A stretch of DNA of 64,000 nucleotides from Bacillus horti (GCF_030813115.1 NZ_JAUSTY010000003.1:186001-250000); one strand, 5' to 3'; positions 25,278 through 34,334 are shown, counted from the first letter of the stretch. The notes: generated from the sequence alone by a model not told the origin. Made by a program: numbers and translations.

Positions 25278-26864
25278 ATGGGTTTTGCTAAAATAAAGGC
25301 TTTTGTGCAAGAGTATGCTGACACAGTAGCTGAGGTTTTGGGACTAGAGGTTACGGTCCTTGATCAGCAGGGTGTGCGTATTTGTGGAACGGGAGCTCAC
25401 CAGCAATTAATTGGAAAGCCTGTGCCCACTGGCTCCTTTTTTGAAACTATACTGCATACCGGACAACCAGGCATGATTCTGGAGACGAAAAAGAATGAAT
25501 CGGAATGTCAAAAATGTCAGTTTATTGAGCATTGTACGGAGCTAGCAACGATAGGCTTTCCAGTGTTTAAGAAAAATGAGATAGCTGGGGTCATTGGAAT
25601 TGTAGGCTTTAATTTTGCTCAGAAGGAAGCCATGATTCACGATGCGGACAAGCTCCTTGCCTTTTTAAGCCATATGAGCTCTTTGCTAGAGCATAAGCTA
25701 TTACTTATTGATGTACTTCAAAGTAGGAAACAGCCTTCTTCGGCTCATCGTGATGTGGGGTCTGCTTCCGACAAAGACACCTGTTTCATCCATGAGGAAA
25801 AGCGTGGAAATCCAGCAGGGTCACGAATAACGTTTGATCAGATGATCGGACAAAGCCGCCCATTTAAAGAAGTGCTGGCTAAAGCCAATAAAATTAAAAA
25901 TAGTCCTTCTACCGTTTTGCTATTAGGGGAGAGTGGTACAGGAAAGGAGCTCCTTGCCCAAGCTATCCACAATGAAGGAAACCGAAGGGATCAGCCCTTT
26001 GTTGTGGTGAACTGTGCGGCTATTCCTGAGCATTTGCTGGAGAGTGAATTATTCGGCTACGAAGGTGGAGCGTATACAGGGGCTAAACGTGAAGGAAGAC
26101 GTGGAAAACTAGAAATGGCTCATAAGGGGACTATTTTTTTAGATGAGATTGGAGATTTGCCCTTAGCTTTGCAGCCTAAGCTACTGAGGGCTCTGCAAGA
26201 AAAGACGGTAGAGCGGGTAGGGGGGAATCATTCCATTCCTGTAGATATCAGGGTTATTGCAGCTACTCATAGAAATCTAGACCAAATGGTAGGGCAAGGG
26301 CTGTTTCGCCATGACTTGTACTATCGTATACATGTCATCCCTCTGCATATGCCTACACTTCATGCAAGAAGGGGAGATATCTCAGCTCTAATTAGACATT
26401 TCATTCACAAATACAGTACTCTTTTAGGGAAAGAAGTTGTGGGCCTAGATCCAGATTTGGAACGATGGATGCACACTTATACGTGGCCAGGGAACGTACG
26501 ACAGTTTGAAAATGCTGTAGAATATATGGTCAATATGACGGAATCAGTCATACTGGGTCTAAACGATTTACCGCCTAATCTTCTACATTTAAGCGAAGCT
26601 GTTCAGCAAATTGAAGATTTGCCTTTAGGTAACGTTAACGCTGAGAATGAGTCTAGGGTGGACAACTTATTAGGTGAGGCTATTTCTGGCCTAATCGAGC
26701 AGAATAAAGAAGGATTGGAACAGCTATTAAGCCTATGTGAAAAGGAGATTCTTGCACACTATATGCAGCTTCCTACCTATCAGCAGGATAAAGGTCAACT
26801 AGCGCGGTTGTTGAATGTTTCATTATCTACTTTATATCGTAAGCTTGATAAGTTTGGTTTATAG
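25278..26864 (+). CDS. Sigma-54-dependent transcriptional activator with cysteine-rich sensor domain
   Basis: This 528-residue bacterial enhancer-binding protein starts with a sensor domain (1-150) with Cys residues at ICGTG and in CQKCQFIEHC (CxxCx5C), so metal or Fe-S binding is possible. The AAA+ domain (about 190-420) has Walker A GESGTGKE, the sigma-54 contact loop as GAYTGA (usual form GAFTGA), Walker B GTIFLDEIGDL and the R-finger region. A Fis-type helix-turn-helix ends the protein (QLARLLNVSLSTLYRKLDKFG). It follows an AAGGAGGTGG site and probably activates the PLP-enzyme gene just upstream. Confidence 0.93.
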   Translation: MGFAKIKAFVQEYADTVAEVLGLEVTVLDQQGVRICGTGAHQQLIGKPVPTGSFFETILHTGQPGMILETKKNESECQKCQFIEHCTELATIGFPVFKKNEIAGVIGIVGFNFAQKEAMIHDADKLLAFLSHMSSLLEHKLLLIDVLQSRKQPSSAHRDVGSASDKDTCFIHEEKRGNPAGSRITFDQMIGQSRPFKEVLAKANKIKNSPSTVLLLGESGTGKELLAQAIHNEGNRRDQPFVVVNCAAIPEHLLESELFGYEGGAYTGAKREGRRGKLEMAHKGTIFLDEIGDLPLALQPKLLRALQEKTVERVGGNHSIPVDIRVIAATHRNLDQMVGQGLFRHDLYYRIHVIPLHMPTLHARRGDISALIRHFIHKYSTLLGKEVVGLDPDLERWMHTYTWPGNVRQFENAVEYMVNMTESVILGLNDLPPNLLHLSEAVQQIEDLPLGNVNAENESRVDNLLGEAISGLIEQNKEGLEQLLSLCEKEILAHYMQLPTYQQDKGQLARLLNVSLSTLYRKLDKFGL

Positions 26865-26907
26865 CGGGAAGGCTTAGTAATGGTTGATAGACTAGAGAAC
26901 ATGCAAA

Positions 26908-26980
26908 GTAAAAAAAGCCAGTTTGTACACCGGAAGAAGGAGGTTCCTCTTTCTGTGGTACAGCTTGGCTTTTATTTTTT
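26908..26980. terminator. Terminator between convergent genes
   Basis: AAAAAAGCCA...TGGCTTTTA with inner pairing (GTAC/GTAC region) encloses a 40-nt loop. A-runs on the left and T-runs on the right let it serve both the activator gene and the minus-strand gene ending at 27007. Confidence 0.7.
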
Positions 26981-27006
26981 GTTTATAGAAATAGCATGTA
27001 GTAAGG

Positions 27007-27360
27007 TTATTTTTCTTCAAAATTGACGGATATCACTTCACCCGATTGCTTGTTAAACAGAATAGAAACGATAACATCTCGTTTTTGAGAATTTTTAGTC
27101 AAGATAAGCTCAAATTGATCTTGAGTTGTGTTGGCTGATTTTTCCTCTCTCCCAATATATTTATAATCGCTGACTTCAAAGTCGGGGAAAGTATCCTTGG
27201 CAATTTTTACAGCGAGATCCCCCCACTTAGCGTAAGGGATTTGAGCCATTTCAAAGTTTTTTGCTTGATGGCTAGCCACAGCGTTAGCTGGAAGGGTAAA
27301 CCCACTGAATAGAACAAACAAGCAACAGGAAAGCAGGGTATATTTAAGTAAACTTTTCAT
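27007..27360 (-). CDS. Small secreted DUF3889-like protein
   Basis: This 117-residue exported protein has a signal peptide ending near TLPANAVA (residue about 28). The mature part contains YAKWGDLAVKIAKDTFPDFEVSDYKYIGREEK, then a Thr-rich turn and a strand-rich end. This matches the pattern I associate with DUF3889 (Bacillus YqzG-like). Function is unknown. It lies 63 bp after a 66-residue gene on the same strand and may be co-transcribed with it. Confidence 0.65.
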   Translation of the reverse strand: MKSLLKYTLLSCCLFVLFSGFTLPANAVASHQAKNFEMAQIPYAKWGDLAVKIAKDTFPDFEVSDYKYIGREEKSANTTQDQFELILTKNSQKRDVIVSILFNKQSGEVISVNFEEK

Positions 27361-27423
27361 TTTTTATTCTCACTCCTTGGAAAATGTTGCCCTTAGTTTT
27401 GCTCTAGAAAGCAAAATTATGCA

Positions 27424-27624
27424 TCATTTTTTATTTAGCACTTGATAACTCCAGCCAGAAGAGACAGCCCCATGTAACTCTACTGGGTTTCCTTCCTGAT
27501 CAAAAACATCAGCTTTTTTATCGTACACTAGATGGTAAAGCTCAGGATTCGCTTTTAATAAAGCGTGCTTCACGGTAGCTCCTTGGAATAGCTCGATTTC
27601 CTGATTGTTAACAAAAATTTTCAT
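27424..27624 (-). CDS. Small conserved hypothetical protein, possible beta-grasp fold
   Basis: This 66-residue protein has a strong GGAGG site (27632-27637 region, minus strand). The sequence starts MKIFVNNQEIELFQGATVKHAL, which resembles the first hairpin and helix of ThiS/ferredoxin-like beta-grasp proteins, and ends with HGAVSSGWSYQVL. It has no cysteines and no terminal Gly-Gly. It is divergent from the large 5'-nucleotidase gene and shares its upstream region. Function is unknown. Confidence 0.6.
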   Translation of the reverse strand: MKIFVNNQEIELFQGATVKHALLKANPELYHLVYDKKADVFDQEGNPVELHGAVSSGWSYQVLNKK

Positions 27625-27804
27625 TGTGTCCCTCCTATATTTGATGGTGTGTTCGAATACGTATAAGGCTGTTTAAATCAGTGTAATGAGCGGATAAAAA
27701 TTTGAATTATTTTTTAATCTAATATTTATACAAAATTCATAATCTTGCGTTATAATGAATTTGTAAGTTTACTAGAAAACTATTTTAATAGGGAGGCTAA
27801 ATGA

Positions 27805-30800
27805 ATGGTGCGTTCTAAGTATATAGCTTTTTTACTGACGCTTGTTTTAGTGTTTTCATTGTTGATTCCAGGGTTTCAAACTACTAGCTTAGCGAATACA
27901 GATGAGGTCATCACATTCAAAGTTTTACATACCAATGACATTCATGCAAGCATTGATGGCTTTGGTAAGATTTCCTCTTATATTGAATCTCAAAGACAAT
28001 TGGCCGATTACTCTTTATATCTAGATGCAGGGGATATTTTTAGTGGAAACCCTGTCGTAGATTTGCAGCAAGGCCGACCTATTATTAATCTATTAAATTT
28101 ATTAGGATTAGATGCGTTAACAATTGGAAATCATGAATTTGATTATGGACAAGAGGAATTTGCTAATCGTGTAGCAGAATCTAACTTCCCCTGGTTAAGC
28201 GCAAATACAAATATTGTGGATTCTAGCATTCCTATTGAACAGCCAGATCCGTATAAAATCTTTGAGTTAGACGATTTGACAGTGGGAGTACTGTCCATTA
28301 CGGAAGCTCCTCCTTCAACCGCACCAGCCAATGTGGTAGGAATCGAGTTTAATGAGGATTATGCTGATGCAGTGAGACAGTACGAGTTTCTGAAGGATGA
28401 AGTGGATATTCTCATTGGTTTAACTCACATTGGCTATCCAGAGGATCGTCAGCTGGCAGCTGAAGTAGATTTTCTTGATGTGATTATTGGAGGACATTCT
28501 CATACAACGTTAAACCAACCTCAAGTTGTCAATGGAACACCTATTGTCCAAACGGGAGCCAACGGTACGAATGTTGGTAATTTGACGTTTACAATTAACA
28601 GTCAAACAAAGGAAATTGAAGGTTTTCAAGGTCATCTTCAAAGAGTGGCTGATCTCGTTGATGTGGATCAAGATATTCAGGATATCGTAGATCAATATAA
28701 CGAGGACATGGAAGAGATTTTAGGGAAAGTAATTGGATACACGAATACAGGTTTAACAAGAGATGGTCGTACGAATCGTGATGTTGCCTTAGGGAACTTC
28801 TGGACAGATGCGATGCGTAATCTTGTTGGAGCAGATATCTCCTTAACAAATAATGGAGGAATCAGAGACGGGATATCCGTTGGTGAGATTACGGCTGGAG
28901 ATATTTATCGAATAGAGCCTTTTGCTAATGAAGTCATGGAAATTGAAATGACAGGTCAGGCGATTAAGGACGTGATTGAATACTCCTATACAAGAGATGA
29001 TCGTAATCAGATTGATCTCCAAACATCAGGTTTACATTATGAAATCTTTGTGGATACGGCAAGAAACTATTTAGATTCTTATTTAGAGGTTAATGGTGAG
29101 CCAATTGATTTAGAGGGCACATACACTCTTGCCATTCCAGACTATATTGGAACAGGTGGAAGTGGCTATGAGTTTGTAGGAGAGGTGTTACAGCCATCCG
29201 CAGGGTTCATGACAAATGCCATGATCTCTTATGGTGAGAAGCTTATGGCTGAACAAGGAGTCATTGATTATCCAGCAACTGAAGGTCGTATTAAAGTAAC
29301 GATTGATCCTACAGGTGGAAATCCTGGAGAGGTGATTGGTTCTACAGAAAGAGGTCTTTCTGATACAAACAAAGCTAGATCTGATGCTGGCTTAGGAAAT
29401 TTATACACGGATGCAGTAAAAGCAAAGGGTCAAGCTGACTTCGGTCTGTTAAATGGCTCATCTGTTACAGGGCAAATTCCTGCTGGAGATATAACAGATC
29501 GACAAATTCAGGGGCTAGATAATTTCTCGAATGACGTTGTGGTTGTAAAAGCTACAGGTGAGCGAATTAAGGAAGTTATTCTTTCCCAATCGAACTATTA
29601 TCGTAGTGTAGATATTCAAGCATCTGGATTAAACTATGTGTTAGTTCCAGGAACAGGGAGTGACAGGTTTAGTGATGTGATCATTACTCTAGAGGATGGA
29701 ACAGCACTAGATTTACAGGCTGAGTATACCGTTGCTTATAACAACTACATGCATGGAGCGAACTTCTACAACCTTGGCTCTGAAACGGTGGGTAGTGACC
29801 ATGGTAAGGTGTGGGAAGCTGTTATCGAATTTGTTCAAGGTCATCAGGGTCCTATTGATTATCAGGAAGGCCAACGGATCACTATCCAAGGACAAGGCGG
29901 TCCAGGACCTGAGCTTCCTGACGGGGTAATCTCAGTAGCGGAGGCGATTGAAAATAATTCAGGCTCTGCCACTGTCCAAGGATATATTGTAGGAACAATG
30001 AACTGGAATTTTGATGGACAAGAAACACCGTTCCAAGCAACAAATCTATTACTAGCTGATAGCCCAGATGAAAGGGACCGCACGAAGATCCTACCTGTAC
30101 AGCTTCCACAAGGGCAGCTACGTGCAGCTCTTAATCTTGTAGACAATCCAGAGAACTTAGGTCAAGCAGTACGCATTACAGGTGACTTAGCGGCTTACTT
30201 TTCACAGCCTGGTTTAAGATCACCATCAGCTTATGAATTCGTAGATGTACAGCAGCCTGAGCCAGATTATATTTCAGTTGCAGAAGCGATTGAAAATAAT
30301 TCAGGTACAGCCACGGTTCAAGGATATATTGTTGGAAGCATGAACTGGAACTTTGACGGAGAAGGAACTCCCTTCCAAGCGACTAACCTTTTATTAGCGG
30401 ATGATGCTAGTGAACGTGATCGTACGAAAATTCTTCCTGTACAGCTTCCACAAGGACAGCTGCGAGCAGCCCTTAACCTAGTGGATAACCCAGAAAATTT
30501 GGGTCAAGCAGTACGCATTACGGGCGATTTAGCAGCATACTTTTCACAGCCTGGATTAAGATCTCCTTCTGCCTATGAATTTGTGGACGGACAGGAACCA
30601 GGTCCAGAGCCAGAATATATTACGCTTGCAGAAGCGAGAAATGTACCTGCTGGTACAGAAGTAAGTATTGAAGCGGTTGTGACTACACAGGTAGGTGCAT
30701 GGGGCTCTAAAGGATTCTATGTACAAGATGAAACGGCAGGAGCATATGTATTCCAGAATCAAGCGGATGTGGACCCAGGTGATGTAGTACAGCTTACAGG

Positions 30801-31509
30801 GACAACAGGAATTTTCAATGGAGAGTTCCAGCTTGCTTCCCTAACTCATCTAGAAACAACATCAACAATAGAGGTGCCTACAGCGGTAGCTGTGAGTCCA
30901 GCACAGATCAGCAAGGATAATGAAGGTCAATTAGTATCCTTAGAAGAAGTGGAAATCGCTAATTTGCAGCAGGTCAATAACTTTGGAACTTTTGAATTCA
31001 CAGCGAACCTAGGGACAGAATCAGTAGTTGTACGTGTGGATAACCGTACGGGATTAGTTTTTGATGATTTTGAATTTCAAAACGGGGATGTTGTAGATAT
31101 AACGGGGATTTCAAGTCAGTTTAACGGAACGTACCAGCTTAAGCCTAGAGGTGCAGCAGATATTACTCCTGCCCAAGGGGGAGAAGAGCCAGGTGAGCCA
31201 GGTGAACCTGACTTGGTTGATTTCAGAGGCTTGTATGAGCTAATTGATCGTATTTCCTTTAAGAATCACGGAGCAAAGGTTTCTCTTGTTGTTAAAGTAG
31301 CTAAAGCAGAGGTTTACTTTACTCTAGCTGATGAGCTTTCCAAAGTAGGTCTAACGAAGAAGGCCGAGCAACAACATGATAAAGGGATTGATACTCTAGA
31401 TAAGGTGCTCGAGGATGCTCAAAGAGGAAACAAGGGCTTATCTGAAGAAGATGAAGCTGAGCTTGTTCAGTATATTGAGCAGTTGAAGGCGCAGTACGAG
31501 AAGGAGTAA
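27805..31509 (+). CDS. Large secreted metallophosphatase / 5'-nucleotidase with duplicated C-terminal modules
   Basis: This 1234-residue exported protein is related to the YfkN/UshA group. The signal peptide ends near SLANT (residue about 31). The metallophosphatase domain shows HTNDIHA, DAGDIFSGNP, GNHEFDYG, GLTHIGY and GGHSHTT (residues about 38-250). A first 5'-nucleotidase C domain follows (NNGGIRDGI), and a second, incomplete-looking one at about 510-690 (TDRQIQGLDNFSN, NGSSV). Next come two near-identical 114-residue DUF6359-like modules, an OB-fold YhcR-like domain (EYITLAEARNVPAG) and a helical FIMAH-like end. It probably scavenges phosphate or nucleosides outside the cell. Confidence 0.92.
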   Translation: MVRSKYIAFLLTLVLVFSLLIPGFQTTSLANTDEVITFKVLHTNDIHASIDGFGKISSYIESQRQLADYSLYLDAGDIFSGNPVVDLQQGRPIINLLNLLGLDALTIGNHEFDYGQEEFANRVAESNFPWLSANTNIVDSSIPIEQPDPYKIFELDDLTVGVLSITEAPPSTAPANVVGIEFNEDYADAVRQYEFLKDEVDILIGLTHIGYPEDRQLAAEVDFLDVIIGGHSHTTLNQPQVVNGTPIVQTGANGTNVGNLTFTINSQTKEIEGFQGHLQRVADLVDVDQDIQDIVDQYNEDMEEILGKVIGYTNTGLTRDGRTNRDVALGNFWTDAMRNLVGADISLTNNGGIRDGISVGEITAGDIYRIEPFANEVMEIEMTGQAIKDVIEYSYTRDDRNQIDLQTSGLHYEIFVDTARNYLDSYLEVNGEPIDLEGTYTLAIPDYIGTGGSGYEFVGEVLQPSAGFMTNAMISYGEKLMAEQGVIDYPATEGRIKVTIDPTGGNPGEVIGSTERGLSDTNKARSDAGLGNLYTDAVKAKGQADFGLLNGSSVTGQIPAGDITDRQIQGLDNFSNDVVVVKATGERIKEVILSQSNYYRSVDIQASGLNYVLVPGTGSDRFSDVIITLEDGTALDLQAEYTVAYNNYMHGANFYNLGSETVGSDHGKVWEAVIEFVQGHQGPIDYQEGQRITIQGQGGPGPELPDGVISVAEAIENNSGSATVQGYIVGTMNWNFDGQETPFQATNLLLADSPDERDRTKILPVQLPQGQLRAALNLVDNPENLGQAVRITGDLAAYFSQPGLRSPSAYEFVDVQQPEPDYISVAEAIENNSGTATVQGYIVGSMNWNFDGEGTPFQATNLLLADDASERDRTKILPVQLPQGQLRAALNLVDNPENLGQAVRITGDLAAYFSQPGLRSPSAYEFVDGQEPGPEPEYITLAEARNVPAGTEVSIEAVVTTQVGAWGSKGFYVQDETAGAYVFQNQADVDPGDVVQLTGTTGIFNGEFQLASLTHLETTSTIEVPTAVAVSPAQISKDNEGQLVSLEEVEIANLQQVNNFGTFEFTANLGTESVVVRVDNRTGLVFDDFEFQNGDVVDITGISSQFNGTYQLKPRGAADITPAQGGEEPGEPGEPDLVDFRGLYELIDRISFKNHGAKVSLVVKVAKAEVYFTLADELSKVGLTKKAEQQHDKGIDTLDKVLEDAQRGNKGLSEEDEAELVQYIEQLKAQYEKE
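29926..30588 (+). repeat. Tandem duplication of a 342-bp module in the nucleotidase gene
   Basis: Two units start at 29926 and 30268 and encode VAEAIENNSG(S/T)ATVQGYIVG... through ...SPSAYEFVD. Their proteins differ at only a handful of positions. The DNA differs at many third positions, so the duplication is older than that in the SLH gene, with selection on protein sequence. Confidence 0.95.
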
Positions 31510-31540
31510 CGCTTTAAGCTGTATATAGGTCCAATTTTGA

Positions 31541-31573
31541 ATAGGTGTGTCGTGCCCTTGAGCGCGCCACGCC
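31541..31573 (+). terminator. Weak hairpin after the nucleotidase gene
   Basis: AGGTGTG and CACGCCT pair with one G-U around a GC-rich loop. The T-run is poor (ATTCTTGG), so termination is uncertain. Confidence 0.35.
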
Positions 31574-31738
31574 TATTCTTGGTTTATGTTTAGAAGTGCA
31601 ATTTCTACATATCTTATAGGATAATACAGAGAACCAAAAAAATTTCCTCATTTTGCGTAGAATTTTGTTCTCATAATCCGTCTTACATATTGAACAAAGA
31701 AAAAGGAGGTTATTGTTATCGAATCAAAACAACAATTT

Positions 31739-32680
31739 ATGAGTATGATTCAGTCCAATCGGGAAGTGCAAGACCAATTCAAAAACCTAACTGAGCCGTT
31801 TCGTGATGAGCTATGGAGGTATTGCCGTTATATAACTGGCTCTCCATGGGATGGCGAGGATTTGTTTCAGGAAACTCTGCTGAAAGCTTTCGGCATGCTC
31901 TATCAGAGGTGGCATCCAACCAATCCAAAATCCTATCTCTTTCGGATGGCGACCAACTTGTGGATAGATTGGTGTAGGAAACAGAAAGTAAAGCTCGATC
32001 CCTTGCAGGAAGAAAATGCACCAGTCGAGTATCCCCATGATTCATTGGAGCTGGAGGAAGCTGTATATTTATTAACAAACATTCTTCCACCTCGTCAGAC
32101 CGCTGCTTTCTTATTGCTGGATATATTCCATTTTTCGGGGAGTGAGGTAGCCGGAATGTTACATTCTACTCAAGGAGGAGTTTACGCTGCTGCAAAACGA
32201 GCAAGAGAAACTCTGAAAAATCGTATAAAGGAAGGCAAACCTACTGAGGAACAGGCTGTTGATATGGAAAGGGTAGGAGGGGAAGGTAGAGCTGTAATTG
32301 ATGCTTATCTCAAAGCCTTCAATAGTGGAGACATCACTGCTATGCTCGAATTATTTAATGAGCACACGGTGAACGAAGCCGTTTCAGGATTTCAGGAATA
32401 CTCCAAAAATGAAATGCGCAGCGGTTCACTACAAGGGGGCAAACTAGGAGCCGTATTCGCTGAGGAAAGAGTTTTATGGGGCAGAAGGGTCATCATCACC
32501 TTTGCTCAAACTGAACAAGGGAAAGCGCTACATGACGTGCAATATCAGGAAGTAGAGAATAGTAAGATTGTAGCTCATAAAAGCTATTTCTTCTGTAAGC
32601 AATTCTTGTTTGCGGTTAGCAAAGAGTTGGGGGTACCTGTGCAACTAAATAAACCTCCTGTTAACTGGGAGCAGGTTTAA
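31739..32680 (+). CDS. ECF-type sigma-70 factor with NTF2/SnoaL-like C-terminal domain
   Basis: This 313-residue sigma factor has region 2 in FRDELWRYCRYITGSPWDGEDLFQETLLKAF and LFRMATNLWIDWCR (-10 recognition), and region 4 in LTNILPPRQTAAFLLLDIFHFSGSEVAGMLHSTQGGVYAAAKRAR. From about residue 180 a SnoaL-like domain follows (AVIDAYLKAFNSGDITAMLELF), as in ECF groups that carry their regulator fused at the C-terminus. No anti-sigma gene is adjacent. The start is doubtful: AAAGGAGG (31702-31709) is 29 nt from the first in-frame ATG, so a non-ATG start such as ATC at 31718 or a coupled mini-ORF is possible. Confidence 0.85.
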   Translation: MSMIQSNREVQDQFKNLTEPFRDELWRYCRYITGSPWDGEDLFQETLLKAFGMLYQRWHPTNPKSYLFRMATNLWIDWCRKQKVKLDPLQEENAPVEYPHDSLELEEAVYLLTNILPPRQTAAFLLLDIFHFSGSEVAGMLHSTQGGVYAAAKRARETLKNRIKEGKPTEEQAVDMERVGGEGRAVIDAYLKAFNSGDITAMLELFNEHTVNEAVSGFQEYSKNEMRSGSLQGGKLGAVFAEERVLWGRRVIITFAQTEQGKALHDVQYQEVENSKIVAHKSYFFCKQFLFAVSKELGVPVQLNKPPVNWEQV

Positions 32681-32751
32681 GATGTAAATGTAATAATGAT
32701 ATGTCAGTGCAGTCCATTAAATGTGGAAAAGACATCTCTTTTACGAACATT

Positions 32752-32995
32752 TCCGCTAACGGACATATTTTTGCATCTTAGAGCTGTATTTTCGAATCTT
32801 GGGAATTCTAACGGACATATTTGCAGCTTAGAGCCGTATTTTCGACCTTCGAAAATTCTAACGGTCATATCTGCACCTTAGCCGAGATTTTTGAACAAAA
32901 ATCGATGAATGATGCCTTCTAAGGGTCGAAAATGACCGTTAGAAATCAAAGCAGGTAAAATCGATGCTTAAGATTTAAAAATGTCCGTTAGAGCT
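32752..32995. repeat. Inverted array of ~50-bp CTAACGG units, copy A
   Basis: Three plus-oriented units begin with CTAACGG at 32756, 32808 and 32858 (GGAC, GGAC, GGTC variants), each followed by CAT, an AT-rich step, CTTAG and about 22 bp. Two minus-oriented units end with CCGTTAG at 32936-32942 and 32985-32991. The spacing is 49-52 bp in each arm. A perfect ATTTTCGA-CCT-TCGAAAAT hairpin links units 2 and 3. The array lies between the convergent ECF sigma and AlaX genes. A second copy is at about 51.15 kb. Confidence 0.85.
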
Positions 32996-33027
32996 GGGAT
33001 GATGGGAATAAACCTGCACGTACATCT

Positions 33028-34194
33028 CTACCTAAATTGACCGAGAAAATCAAAAAACTTCAACATATCCTCCTTCGAGGTAAAACCAGCTTGGGCAGTC
33101 TTATCACTGCCTCCCCCTTTACCGTTGAAGGTGGATAAATGCTCTTTAAAAAGCTTTCCACAAGCTACCTGCTGAGTACCGTTATGGAGTAGAATTAATT
33201 TGTTTTCCGCGGTGGTAGCAAAAAGAACAAGAACATCATGTCCAGAAGCAATCTCCTGGGCAAGCTGCTGTATATCCTTGAAGGATTGATCAGCAAATAC
33301 ATGGGCAACGACATTTCCGGGGGAATGATTCAACAGCTCCTGTGCTTGATAGGCACGATTCCTTTTTTGTAGGCTGATTAGCTCTGCTTCAAGCTGTTTG
33401 CGCTCCTCCTCCCATTTAGCGAAACGATCCAGAATATGCTCGCGTCCTGCTTGGAAGGTAGCTGCTAGTGTTGTAAGAGTTTGTAGACCTTCATTATAGT
33501 CCTGCAAGGCACGATAACCGCATTTGAAATAAATCCGAGTACCTTCCTTGTGCTTTTCTGCTTTTAGCATTTTAATGATGCCTATCTCACCTGTACGAGA
33601 AACATGAGTGCCTCCACAGGCGTTGTATTCAATATCTTCGATTTCTACGATACGAACACTGCCGCTAACTGTAGGTGGCTTGACGAGCGGAAGGCTTTTC
33701 GCCTCATCTTCTGTAACAAAATAGCTATGTATGCTTCTATTTAAATAGATTTGTCTGTTAACCTCCCGCTCTAAAGTCATCAGTTCCTCCCATTTTAAGG
33801 GCCACTTAGCCACGTCAATGCTGACATGATCCAAGCCTAAATGAAAGCTAATGGTTTGAGCATTAAGCCCTTCCAAGCAAAGGGCAGAAAGTAAGTGTTG
33901 ACCAGTATGCTGTTGCATATGGTCAAATCTTCGCTCCCAATCTATTGTACACGTCACTTCAGTGTCTTTGGGCAATCGTTCAAGCTTATGCCAAATATGT
34001 TCACCCTCACTGTAGACGTCTAACACAGGAATTCCATCAATAGACCCTAGATCACAGGGCTGTCCTCCTCCATGGGGATAAAAAGCGGTTACATCTAAAC
34101 GTACCAGAATCTCATATTCTTTTTCTATAACTTGTACAACCTTTGCTTGCCACATTTTAAGGTATGAATCGGAATAATACAGTTTCTTGGTCAT
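33028..34194 (-). CDS. AlaX-type alanyl-tRNA editing protein with DHHA1 domain
   Basis: This 388-residue free-standing editing protein removes serine or glycine from mischarged tRNA-Ala. The N-terminal part matches AlaRS editing domains: FYPHGGGQPCDLG, the zinc-binding HTGQH (QQHTGQHLLSA, residues about 93-103) and the second pair in CGGTHVSRTGEIG. A coiled-coil region (EEERKQLEAELISLQKRNRA) leads to a C-terminal DHHA1 domain ending GKGGGSDKTAQAGF. The length and DHHA1 domain mark the long AlaX class. It is transcribed divergently from the uracil-DNA glycosylase gene. Confidence 0.92.
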   Translation of the reverse strand: MTKKLYYSDSYLKMWQAKVVQVIEKEYEILVRLDVTAFYPHGGGQPCDLGSIDGIPVLDVYSEGEHIWHKLERLPKDTEVTCTIDWERRFDHMQQHTGQHLLSALCLEGLNAQTISFHLGLDHVSIDVAKWPLKWEELMTLEREVNRQIYLNRSIHSYFVTEDEAKSLPLVKPPTVSGSVRIVEIEDIEYNACGGTHVSRTGEIGIIKMLKAEKHKEGTRIYFKCGYRALQDYNEGLQTLTTLAATFQAGREHILDRFAKWEEERKQLEAELISLQKRNRAYQAQELLNHSPGNVVAHVFADQSFKDIQQLAQEIASGHDVLVLFATTAENKLILLHNGTQQVACGKLFKEHLSTFNGKGGGSDKTAQAGFTSKEDMLKFFDFLGQFR

Positions 34195-34328
34195 GATTCG
34201 CTCTCCTTTTTGAGTAGTAAACCTATTTTGGTAAGGAAGTTGCCTAACGGAATATCATCATAGAATAACTAAGTATATCACGTAAAACAAATTGGTTGGT
34301 AGATACGAAGTAGAGCAAAGGAACATGG

Positions 34329-34334
34329 TATAAT
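34329..34334 (+). promoter_or_regulatory. Putative -10 element for the uracil-DNA glycosylase gene
   Basis: TATAAT lies 150 bp upstream of the chosen ATG. No convincing -35 is seen, so the promoter call is weak. Confidence 0.3.

Noticed and set aside
29862-30146. Minus-strand ORFs within the nucleotidase repeats
   Set aside because: They mirror the duplicated modules on the opposite strand and have no start signals.
32696-32881. Plus-strand 61-codon ORF across repeat array A
   Set aside because: The frame is made of repeat units with no recognisable domain and no proper ribosome binding site. It is better explained as part of the intergenic element.
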